Shown piece after piece: positions 1 to 5,166 of a stretch of 5,166 nucleotides of DNA; position 1 is the first letter of the stretch; every line of letters begins with the position of its first letter. The stretch covers positions 8,383 to 13,548 of the forward strand of contig VFMC01000273.1 of NCBI GenBank assembly GCA_006515795.1, read 5' to 3'. The position numbers were made by a program, and so were the translations under genes. Source of the DNA: Acidimicrobiaceae bacterium (GTDB lineage Bacteria; Actinomycetota; Acidimicrobiia; Acidimicrobiales; Ilumatobacteraceae). Below the pieces are notes generated by a model. It was given only the letters and a program-made list of their open reading frames with translations. It had not been told where the DNA came from and ran no database searches.

Positions 1-2
1 TC

Positions 3-581
3 GAGAGTCGCCGCGACCTGCTGGCTCGTCTGGGGATGTTCGGTGTGCGCCTGGCGGTGGAGGAGGTGCGCGCCGGCCGCGGCACAACAGCCGCTGCGCT
101 CGGTCCGATCCTCGTGCAGCACTCCGGTCTCACCTCGCTGCAGCAGCTGATCTCTCGTCACTTCGCACCACGGGCGCGCGTCCTCCAGGCTCGATCGGCC
201 CTCACCGCACTGCGGTCAATCGCCCGCTCGGTAAAGGCCGTCGACCCGACGGTCGCCGCCGAGGTGGAACGCCGGGTCGAACAGATCGAGGCCACGACCG
301 TGCAGTTCGCCCAGGTTCGTGCCGCCCACCTCGTGAGCTCCGGAGCGGTGACGCTGGACGATGACGAACGGGCCGAGCTCGACAGGCTGTTCTCCGGTGC
401 CGCATCGGGCCCGTCGCTCGGGCTTGCCGGCTCGGCGCCGGCCGCCGATGTGCGCAGCGCGGCCCTGGCCGGGATCGCGCGATGGCGCACGTTGGCCGCC
501 GACCCCCTCGCCGACCCGACCTACATCGAGGTCTGCGAGGTCGCCTCTCGCACTCTCGAACAGATCTACGCCGGGTCCTGA
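3..581 (+). CDS. Dynamin-like GTPase, C-terminal part (5' end outside window)
   Basis: The frame is open from the left edge to TGA at 579-581, giving 192 residues with no start needed, so the first ATG (36) is probably internal. The fragment begins Glu-Ser-Arg-Arg-Asp-Leu-Leu, followed by LGMFGVRLAVEEVRAG and later LQARSALTALRSIAR. This pattern is familiar from the helical C-terminal half of actinobacterial dynamin-family GTPases, the broad group that includes mycobacterial IniA and IniC. The rest is almost entirely predicted helix, Ala/Arg/Glu-rich, with a charged amphipathic stretch (EVERRVEQIEATTVQF) fitting a stalk or coiled coil. The GTPase motifs (P-loop and others) would lie upstream and cannot be checked. 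Such proteins act at the inner face of the membrane in fission, fusion or repair; that role is family knowledge. Co-occurrence with an Hsp70-like gene across the window supports the call. The alternative is another helical protein of unknown function. Confidence 0.65.
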   Translation, partial: ESRRDLLARLGMFGVRLAVEEVRAGRGTTAAALGPILVQHSGLTSLQQLISRHFAPRARVLQARSALTALRSIARSVKAVDPTVAAEVERRVEQIEATTVQFAQVRAAHLVSSGAVTLDDDERAELDRLFSGAASGPSLGLAGSAPAADVRSAALAGIARWRTLAADPLADPTYIEVCEVASRTLEQIYAGS

Positions 582-583
582 GG

Positions 584-600
584 CCGCCCTCCGCGGGCGG
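584..600 (+). terminator. Hairpin after the dynamin-like gene
   Basis: A perfect 6-bp GC stem (CCGCCC / GGGCGG) with a 5-nt loop (TCCGC) begins three bases after the TGA. It is followed by TGTTGT rather than a clean T-run, so intrinsic termination would be weak or of the short-tract type common in high-GC actinobacteria. The same bases overlap the end of the regulator remnant on the opposite strand, so the hairpin may be partly accidental. Confidence 0.45.
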
Positions 601-701
601 TGTTGTCGCGCATCGCTCCAGCGGGTGACGCTGCGTGGGTTGGTGTCGCTGACCCGGGCGACGTCAGCAGTGTGGACGATGTCGCCCTCGTAGCGATGGT
701 C
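588..701 (-). pseudogene. Remnant of an HTH antitoxin-type regulator (Xre/MbcA/ParS-like N-terminus)
   Basis: The minus-strand frame here reads DHRYEGDIVHTADVARVS and continues DTNPRSVTRWSDARQHRPRR. The core, T-A-D-V-A-x5-NPRSVTRW followed by a basic PRR, resembles the N-terminal helix-turn-helix of actinobacterial antitoxins that carry a C-terminal Xre/MbcA/ParS toxin-binding domain; there this segment leads into a helix of the EAEERLLEL type. That continuation is missing: after PRR the frame runs into the antisense of the dynamin-like gene. No ATG, GTG or TTG start is visible just before the HTH part, where the codons are GAC ATC GTC. The piece therefore looks like a broken 5' portion that has lost both its start and its body. 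The identification rests on motif memory only. The alternative is a chance open frame in GC-rich DNA. Confidence 0.38.
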
Positions 702-785
702 GAGCGGTGCAGTCGAGGAGAAGTCCCCTGCGGCCTCGCGGTCCGGTCGTTTCGTCGATGGGGGAATTGTGTGAGACCGGTGGTT

Positions 786-798
786 GATAGTGGGGGGA
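786..798 (+). promoter_or_regulatory. Possible leaderless promoter (-10-like GATAGT) of the HNH gene
   Basis: GATAGT at 786-791 matches TATAAT at four of six positions, including the A2 and T6 that matter most in actinobacterial -10 elements. It lies six bases before the A of the ATG at 798. That spacing would place transcription initiation at or next to the start codon, giving a leaderless mRNA, which is frequent in actinobacteria. No purine-rich ribosome-binding site is present other than the G-run 792-797 touching the ATG. No good -35 element is seen at the usual distance (TTGTGT at 767-772 is too close). Confidence 0.3.
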
Positions 799-1985
799 TG
801 GAGATCACTGGGGTTGCGACGGAGCGGTTGGAGGCTGAGTTGGTGGCGCATGCGGCGTGGGAGGCGGTGGGAATGGCGCGGATGTTGGCGGTGTTGTTCG
901 AGTTCGATCGGCGGCAGGCGTGGGCGTCGTGGGAGTGTCGTTCGGCGCAGCAGTGGTTGTCGTGGAAGTGCGGTCTCGGCTATGTGGCGGCTTCGGAGCG
1001 GTTGCGGGTGGCGAGGGCTCTGCCGGGTTTGCCGGTGATCTCGGCGGCGTTCACGGGTGGCTTGTTGTCTTGGTCGAAGGTGCGCGAGCTCACCCGTGTC
1101 GCTACGGTCGACAACGAGTCACGAATGGTCGATGTCGCCCTGTACGGCACGGCGGCTCATGTTGGCCGGCTGGTTGGGGCGATGCGGCGAATCAGCCGTG
1201 TTCAGGCAGCCAAGCAGTTGGCCGAGCGCGAGTTGCGGTGGCACACCGATGGTGATGGTTCGGTGACGATCACCGTCAGGTTGCCGGCTGATCGGGCGAT
1301 GGAGGTGATCGCCACGGTGCAACAGGCCACGGTTGCGGTGCGCGGTGTGCGACGGGCCCAGTCGGCGGCCGACGCGTTCGTAGATCTCGTCTGCGGCCAC
1401 GGTGACGGTGACGGCGACGGCGACGGTGACAGTGGTGGTGGTGGTCGGTTGCGTCCGGAGGTCGTTGTCCATGTCGATGCTGACGGCGCCTGCTTCGAGG
1501 ATGGGCCGGCGGTCGCGGTCGCGATTGCCGAGTGTCTCGGTTGTGATGGGCCGGTCACCGTCGTTGCCGACACCGTGGCCGGTCCGGTCGAGCTCGACCG
1601 ACGAAGGGCGCCAACCAGGCGGCAGCGGCGTTGGCTGGCGCGGCGACACCCGAGCTGTCAGTTCGCCGGCTGTCATCACGCCGGAGCCTTCGATGCCCAC
1701 CACGTCGTCGAGCACGGTCTTGGCGGCAAGACCCAGATCCCGAACCTGGTGCGGTTGTGCTGGTTCCATCATCGCGTCGTGCACCTTCATCGGCTGATCC
1801 TCACCCTGCACCCCGACCGGACGTTGGAGATCCACTTTCCCGATGGAAAACCGGTCGACCGCGACATCGACGTCACCATGTTCAACGTCGAACCACCCGA
1901 ACACCCCGACGACATCGGCGGCCACTGGTACGGCGACCGCCTCGACCTCGACCACGCACTCACTGCGCTCGGCATCAGCGGCTAG
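798..1985 (+). CDS. DUF222 / HNH endonuclease domain protein (13E12-repeat family)
   Basis: This encodes a 395-residue protein. The N-terminal two thirds is the helical DUF222 region (about residues 5-265), with the typical pieces AWASWECRSAQQWLSWKCGL, LLSWSKVRELTRVA and a region around EVIATVQQA. The C-terminal HNH module (about 272-330) shows Cys287-x4-Cys292, DAHHVVEHG at 299-307 with His301/His302, Asn316 in IPNLVRLC, Cys321 and His324/His325 in CWFHHRVVH. These are the zinc-binding and catalytic positions expected in the family, and all appear intact. Such proteins are presumed nucleases, often in many copies per actinobacterial genome; the 13E12 repeats of Mycobacterium tuberculosis are the known case, and one is a prophage integration site. 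The biological role is unresolved. The frame is open back to before 600, but ATG 798 is preferred because the family N-terminus begins close to it. GTG 771 and GTG 780 are alternatives. The gene lies alone between two converging genes, and gene remnants border it on both sides. Confidence 0.9.
   Translation: MEITGVATERLEAELVAHAAWEAVGMARMLAVLFEFDRRQAWASWECRSAQQWLSWKCGLGYVAASERLRVARALPGLPVISAAFTGGLLSWSKVRELTRVATVDNESRMVDVALYGTAAHVGRLVGAMRRISRVQAAKQLAERELRWHTDGDGSVTITVRLPADRAMEVIATVQQATVAVRGVRRAQSAADAFVDLVCGHGDGDGDGDGDSGGGGRLRPEVVVHVDADGACFEDGPAVAVAIAECLGCDGPVTVVADTVAGPVELDRRRAPTRRQRRWLARRHPSCQFAGCHHAGAFDAHHVVEHGLGGKTQIPNLVRLCWFHHRVVHLHRLILTLHPDRTLEIHFPDGKPVDRDIDVTMFNVEPPEHPDDIGGHWYGDRLDLDHALTALGISG
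1401..1445 (+). repeat. In-frame hexanucleotide repeat (Gly-Asp x5) plus GGT run
   Basis: Five tandem GGYGAC units (1401-1430) are followed by AGT and four GGT codons, giving (Gly-Asp)5-Ser-Gly4 at residues 202-216 of the HNH protein. It sits in the linker between DUF222 helices and the next beta-rich part. The hexamer period keeps the frame when units are gained or lost, so length can vary between strains without breaking the gene. Confidence 0.85.
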
Positions 1986-2061
1986 AGCGAGCAGCCACGG
2001 CACATCGCAGGTCGGACTGGTACTTGAGCAGCAACTCGCCGGAAGGCTCCTTCGTCGACAT

Positions 2062-2148
2062 GTGCGAGGTTGGCTGAGATGACTTCGCCCGGCTTTCCAG
2101 CTGAGAGACCCGGGCCTGTGTGAAACCCAACCCGGCCACATCGTCAGA
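2062..2148 (-). pseudogene. Short HTH-like remnant downstream of the HNH gene
   Basis: In a third minus-strand frame, distinct from both frames of the neighbouring Hsp70-NHL gene, the DNA reads SDDVAGLGFTQARVSQLES at 2148-2092. The TQARVSQLE part is what one expects of the recognition helix of Xre/HTH_3 DNA-binding domains (pattern DVA-x-LLGxTQARVSxLE); the preceding helix is about one residue short. The frame stays open for a further 38 codons to a TGA at 1975-1977, including a Met at 2061, but that stretch has no recognisable domain and no start signal. The 5' bases overlap the last codons and stop of the Hsp70-NHL gene. It is best read as a decayed piece of a small regulator or antitoxin gene. 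Chance resemblance remains possible because only about 19 residues support it. Confidence 0.3.
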
Positions 2149-4442
2149 TGCCGGAGATGGCCCTCAGGATGGCGCCGTCCTCGAAGTACAAGGCGCCCGC
2201 TCTGTCGGCGGCCAGTGCCCCGACGGCAGCCACCGACGACTCCCGTGCCGGAACACCATCTACCGGGGCGACATCGGTGCGGCGAGTGATCACGATGTCG
2301 ATCGTCCCGTCGGTTCCCAGGCGCAGGATCGCGCCGCTCGTGGTGTCGGCGATGTAGGCACGGCCCGCCGCGTCGACTGCGAGGCCGTCGAGACCTCCGA
2401 GGGCGACGTCGCGACCTGGCGTACCGTCGGCGACCCACAGTCCGTCGCTTCCGCCCAAGGGCGTCGGGCCGCCACCGACGAGCGTCGTGATGGTTCCCGC
2501 AGGCGCGATCGCGCGCAGTGCCAGCACCCCGGTGTCGGCGACGAGCAGGTTGCCGGCACCGTCGACCGCGAGCCCGGTCACGGTTCCCAGAGCCACGCTG
2601 CCCGCCGGTTGGCCCTCGCCAGCCAGTGGCCCCGGCGAGGCGGCCACACCGGTGCCGGCGATCAGGCTGAGCGACCCATCTGTGCCGCGACGGATGATCC
2701 GGTGGGTGTCGTTGTCGGCCACGTAGAGGTTGCCGACTCCGTCGAGGGCGAGCGGACCGGGAGTGGCGCCGAGTCCGGCCGCGGCCGCATCGAGCAACAG
2801 CGTGGATGCGCCGTCGCGCAGCGACCGCACACCGGCGGCGGTGGACACCAGAACGCTTCCATCGGGAGCAACGACGATGCCGCCCGCCGGCGATCGCGGT
2901 GATCCCCGACACGCCGGCCGCCAGCGCCGGCCCAGGGATGCCTGAGCCGCCGGCGGCTTCGCCGAACGCGATCCGGTCGACGATCGCATCGAGGCCGCGA
3001 CCGGGCGGCGTGGATGGCACCGTCGACGCGCCGGCTGTCGTCGGTGGCGAGGTGTCGGCTGTGCCGGTGGTGGTGCCACCGGTGGTGCCGCCCGTGGTCG
3101 GCGACGGCTCGACGGACGGCGATGTGGCAGTCGAGGCGACAGCGGTCGTTGCTGGGCCTGCCTGTTCGCCGTCGGATCCGCCGCCGAGAGCGAGTGCGGC
3201 CACTACGGCGGCGACTCCGATGCCAACGCCGACCGTTGCGGCGATGATCCCCACTCGGCGGCCGCTGCGGGGGGCTTTCGTTGGAGGTGGGGAGTCGACC
3301 GCGGTCTCGGCCGGCCGCACCGGTGGCTGCCATGCAGGTGTCGCCTCGGTGGCAGTCGCCGCCGTCTGCGGGATCGATGCCGCCCCGGCCAGCGAGGCGC
3401 CGACAGCGATCGCCAGCTTGGGGTGTGCGTCGAGGCTCACGGGGCGGCCGGTTGCCGCTCGCACCAACTCGGCGACGATCGGCATCCGCGACGTGCCGCC
3501 CACCAACAGGACGCGGGCGATCTGATCCATGCCGACGTGCGCCGATGCGACCGCGCGCTCGAGCGCTTGTACCGTCTCGCCGATGCGGGGACGGATCATC
3601 GTTTCGAACTCGTCGCGCGTCAACCGCACTTCCGTCTGCACCCCCGGCAACGTCACCGGGATCGAAGTGTCGCTGTCGGTCGACAACGCCTCCTTTGCCC
3701 GCCGGCACTCGGCCCGAAGCCGGGCCTGGCCCGGTCGTGTCTGTGGGTCGTTGCGATCTGCCCCCGAGACGAGCCCGCCGAGCGAGGCGTCGACGTGCGC
3801 CATCACGGCCTGATCGAAGTCGATCCCGCCGAGTCGCTCCATCCCCTCCGGCACCCCGACGAGCTCGAAACGATCGGCCGTGCGCCGCACCAGTGCAGCG
3901 TCGAACGTGCCGCCACCGAAGTCGTACACGGCGACGATCTCACCCGGCTCGATTCGCTGCTGGCGTGCATACGCAATCGCCGCCGCCTCGGGTTCGGTTA
4001 GCAGCACTACGCGGTCGGCGTCGAGTCCGGCCAAGCGAGCCGCCTCACGCAGCGAGCCGGTCTTGTACTCGGAGTAGTTCGCCGGGTGGGTGAGCACCAC
4101 GACGGTCGGTGGCTCGCCCTCCTGTTCGGTTGCTCGACGAACGATCTCGCGCAGCAGGTGGCCCATCAGCGACTCGACGGTGTGCGTCGTCTCGCCGATC
4201 ACGACAGGTACGGGATCGCCGAGGCGGCGCTTGAACTCGCGGGCGGCTCGCGTCGGTTCGGCACTCGCCCTACGCTCGGCGGCGTCGCCGACGAGGACCT
4301 CGCCGTCGTCGCGGACCAGAACTATCGAAGGGATCTGCGCGGCGTCGGTGCCGAGCGGCACTGGCTCGGCGGTAGCCCCACGGGCGATGGCGGCGGCCGA
4401 GTAGGTGGTGCCCAGGTCGACACCGAGTGCATATGCGCTCAC
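2144..4442 (-). CDS. Membrane-anchored Hsp70-like ATPase with C-terminal NHL beta-propeller (apparent +1 frameshift)
   Basis: Joining two frames gives about 765 residues. Residues 1-355 are an Hsp70 actin-fold ATPase: phosphate-1 motif DLGTTYS (9-15), FKRRLG with the DnaK-type lysine (71), TEPEAAAIAYA (149-159), phosphate-2 motif VYDFGGGTFD (172-181), ERLGGIDFD (202-210) and adenosine motif VLLVGGTSRMPIV (311-323). The canonical substrate-binding domain is absent. A Pro/Ala/Thr linker (about 356-390) and basic APRSGRR lead to one membrane helix (about 397-419). A Thr/Ser/Pro/Gly linker (423-482) follows, then about five NHL-type repeats (roughly 521-551, 564-596, 623-655, 684-716, 740-765), with signatures such as GNLYVADNDTHRI and GNLLVADTG. 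The ATPase should be cytoplasmic and the propeller outside. GTG at 4442 is the start because Hsp70 homologues begin just before DLGTT and it overlaps the upstream stop (GTGA). The ATPase frame continues to residue 519 (2886); the propeller frame runs from about 2884 to TGA 2146-2144. Without the shift the first frame would give a 1107-residue product with an Arg-rich, meaningless tail. Confidence 0.85.
2879..2891 (-). other. Frameshift site between the ATPase-linker frame and the NHL frame
   Basis: On the minus strand the first frame reads ATC GCC GGC GGG CGG (I-A-G-G-R) and then loses sense. The second frame reads GGC GGC ATC GTC GTT GCT (G-G-I-V-V-A) and carries the NHL repeats. Both coincide on the sequence GGCGGGCGGC (2888-2879). 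Removing one G of the GGG (2885-2883) gives an uninterrupted AIAGGGIVVAPDG. Possible causes are an extra base by error in a GC-rich run, a real mutation, or ribosomal +1 slippage of tRNA-Gly from GGG to GGC. An error or mutation is the simplest reading. Confidence 0.75.
4439..4442 (-). promoter_or_regulatory. GTGA stop/start overlap coupling two genes
   Basis: The TGA of the upstream gene (4441-4439) shares bases with the GTG start of the Hsp70-like gene (4442-4440). No Shine-Dalgarno-like purine stretch is visible in the preceding bases (minus-strand AATCGAACCGT), so translation of the Hsp70-like protein probably depends on ribosomes finishing the upstream gene. Confidence 0.7.
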
Positions 4443-5166
4443 ACGGTTCGATTCATGGTGAGCGCACCCTGGTTCTCGGGAAAGGTCAGCTGCAGCTCGT
4501 CGCCCGCGCAGACGAAGGATCCACCTCCGCTCACCACCGACCTCGCCGGTACGGCCGGCATCGGAATCGGGGTGCCGTCGACGGTCGCGCTCATGCTGAG
4601 CTGGGCTCCGACGGAGATGTCGGTGAAGGCAAACGTTCCGTCATCGCGGAACTCTCCGCTCGTCGTGTCGACACCATCGATCGTCACCGTGACCTGAGCG
4701 CTGACGTCGGGCATCGTCGCCGACAGCGTCCATTCGCTGTATGTGATGGTCCAGATGCCGTCGGGCGCGATATCGACGTTGGTAGTTCCGGTGACAGCGA
4801 ACTCCCCGATCTCACCGAAGGTGTCGAAGGCGCCGATGAGCTGCGCGAAGCTGTCGTTGCTCATCGTCCACGTCCCGTGGACACAGGCCGCGCCGGTCTC
4901 GTCACCCGTGGGCGCCGCCGACGACGAGGGCGCTGCAGTGGCGAGCGGCGATGATGCGGCGCTGTCTTCGGGAGTGCTCGTCTCGATGACCAGCGTGGTC
5001 GCCGACGGTGCTGACGTGGCGTCGTCGTCGCTGCGCACGGCAATGGCGACACCTGCCGCCACGACGACGGCCACCGTCGAGGCCACCGCGACCGGAACCC
5101 ACCGTGGGCGCTTTCCGGGCAGTGGGATGCCCGCTGGTCCGGCCGGTGGTGTGGCGGTGAGTGGGG
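4439..5166 (-). CDS. Membrane-anchored protein with extracytoplasmic beta-rich domain (N-terminus outside window)
   Basis: The frame is open from the right edge to TGA 4441-4439, giving 241 complete codons. A GTG at 5086 lies inside the membrane helix and is unlikely to be the start. The visible part begins with a Pro/Gly/Ala-rich stretch and a basic KRPRW. One hydrophobic helix follows (about residues 22-44 of the fragment, VAVVVAAGVAIAV), then RSDDD and a Ser/Thr/Ala/Pro linker of about 45 residues. The C-terminal domain of about 145 residues has alternating hydrophobic strands: GTWTMSNDSF, TTNVDIAPDGIWTITYSEW, AQVTVTIDGVDTTSGEF and ELQLTFPE. It holds two cysteines, Cys94 (ACVHGTW) and Cys219 (SFVCAG), near its two ends, well placed for a disulfide. 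The fold looks like a lipocalin-like barrel or similar sandwich, but I recognise no named family. The order Pro-rich, basic, membrane helix, low-complexity, exported domain matches the downstream Hsp70-like protein, so the missing N-terminus could be another cytoplasmic signalling or ATPase domain; this is inference. It is co-translated with the Hsp70-like gene. Confidence 0.75.
   Translation of the reverse strand, partial: PLTATPPAGPAGIPLPGKRPRWVPVAVASTVAVVVAAGVAIAVRSDDDATSAPSATTLVIETSTPEDSAASSPLATAAPSSSAAPTGDETGAACVHGTWTMSNDSFAQLIGAFDTFGEIGEFAVTGTTNVDIAPDGIWTITYSEWTLSATMPDVSAQVTVTIDGVDTTSGEFRDDGTFAFTDISVGAQLSMSATVDGTPIPMPAVPARSVVSGGGSFVCAGDELQLTFPENQGALTMNRTV

Noticed and set aside
600..797. 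Extending the HNH protein N-terminally by 66 residues to the upstream start at 600
   Set aside because: The added residues have no family resemblance, and the DNA there appears to hold a regulator remnant on the other strand. The DUF222 region starts just after ATG 798.
1975..2061. Small minus-strand ORF starting Met-Ser-Thr-Lys-Glu (28 codons)
   Set aside because: There is no ribosome-binding site or recognisable domain, and its 3' end overlaps the HNH gene. It is mentioned only as the tail of the HTH-like remnant frame.
768..2127. Direct repeat TGTGTGARACC at 768-778 and 2117-2127 flanking the HNH gene, as possible insertion-site duplications
   Set aside because: It is only 11 bases with one mismatch, it does not sit symmetrically at both gene ends, and it lacks inverted termini. 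Chance is a sufficient explanation.
2042..2138. Hairpins between the convergent HNH and Hsp70-NHL genes (GAAG/CTTC near 2043-2054; CCGGG/CCCGG near 2110-2135) as a shared terminator
   Set aside because: Stems are only 4-5 bp, with an overlong loop in the second case, and no T-tract follows on either strand.
3061..3110. GTGGTGCCACCGGTGGTGCC-type repeat
   Set aside because: It is the codon repetition of the Thr/Gly-rich stalk (GGTTGGTTTGT) of the Hsp70-NHL protein, not an independent element.
2806..4093. Long plus-strand open frames across the Hsp70-like gene
   Set aside because: They are antisense readings in high-GC DNA with Arg/Ala/Pro-rich, domainless products. The minus-strand frame has clear Hsp70 motifs.

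Overview
The window is high-GC DNA of actinobacterial type. The strongest clue is a DUF222/HNH gene of the 13E12-repeat class, a family concentrated in Actinomycetota. The other clues are an Hsp70-like membrane protein and a dynamin-like GTPase tail of the kind often found together in actinobacterial genomes. An Acidimicrobiia-like or related actinomycete is a reasonable guess, but the sequence alone does not fix the genus.

Layout from left to right: (1) The 3' end of a probable dynamin-family GTPase gene on the + strand enters from outside the window and stops at 581, followed at once by a compact hairpin. (2) A 216-bp gap follows. Its minus strand carries what looks like the decayed helix-turn-helix part of an antitoxin-type regulator, and its right end holds a possible leaderless promoter. 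(3) A complete DUF222-HNH endonuclease-like gene occupies 798-1985 (+), with a short Gly-Asp hexanucleotide repeat in its linker. (4) A 158-bp gap follows, whose minus strand holds a second HTH-like remnant. (5) On the minus strand, 4442 to 2144, lies an unusual gene: an N-terminal Hsp70 actin-fold ATPase with no recognisable substrate-binding domain, then a Pro/Thr-rich linker, one membrane helix, a second Thr/Ser/Pro/Gly-rich linker and a C-terminal NHL-type beta-propeller. The ATPase and propeller parts are in different frames; a +1 shift at about 2879-2891 joins them into a protein of about 765 residues. (6) Immediately upstream, and joined by a 4-bp GTGA overlap, is the 3' part of another gene for a membrane-anchored protein with an extracytoplasmic beta-rich domain. 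It runs off the right edge.

Reading of the locus: the two minus-strand genes form a translationally coupled unit whose products should both put a C-terminal sensor-like domain outside the membrane, one of them with an Hsp70 ATPase inside. The dynamin-like gene converges on this unit. The Hsp70/dynamin pairing suggests a membrane-stress or envelope-remodelling system, which is inference. The HNH gene and the two regulator remnants between them look like a small hotspot of gene insertion and decay in the convergent intergenic space.
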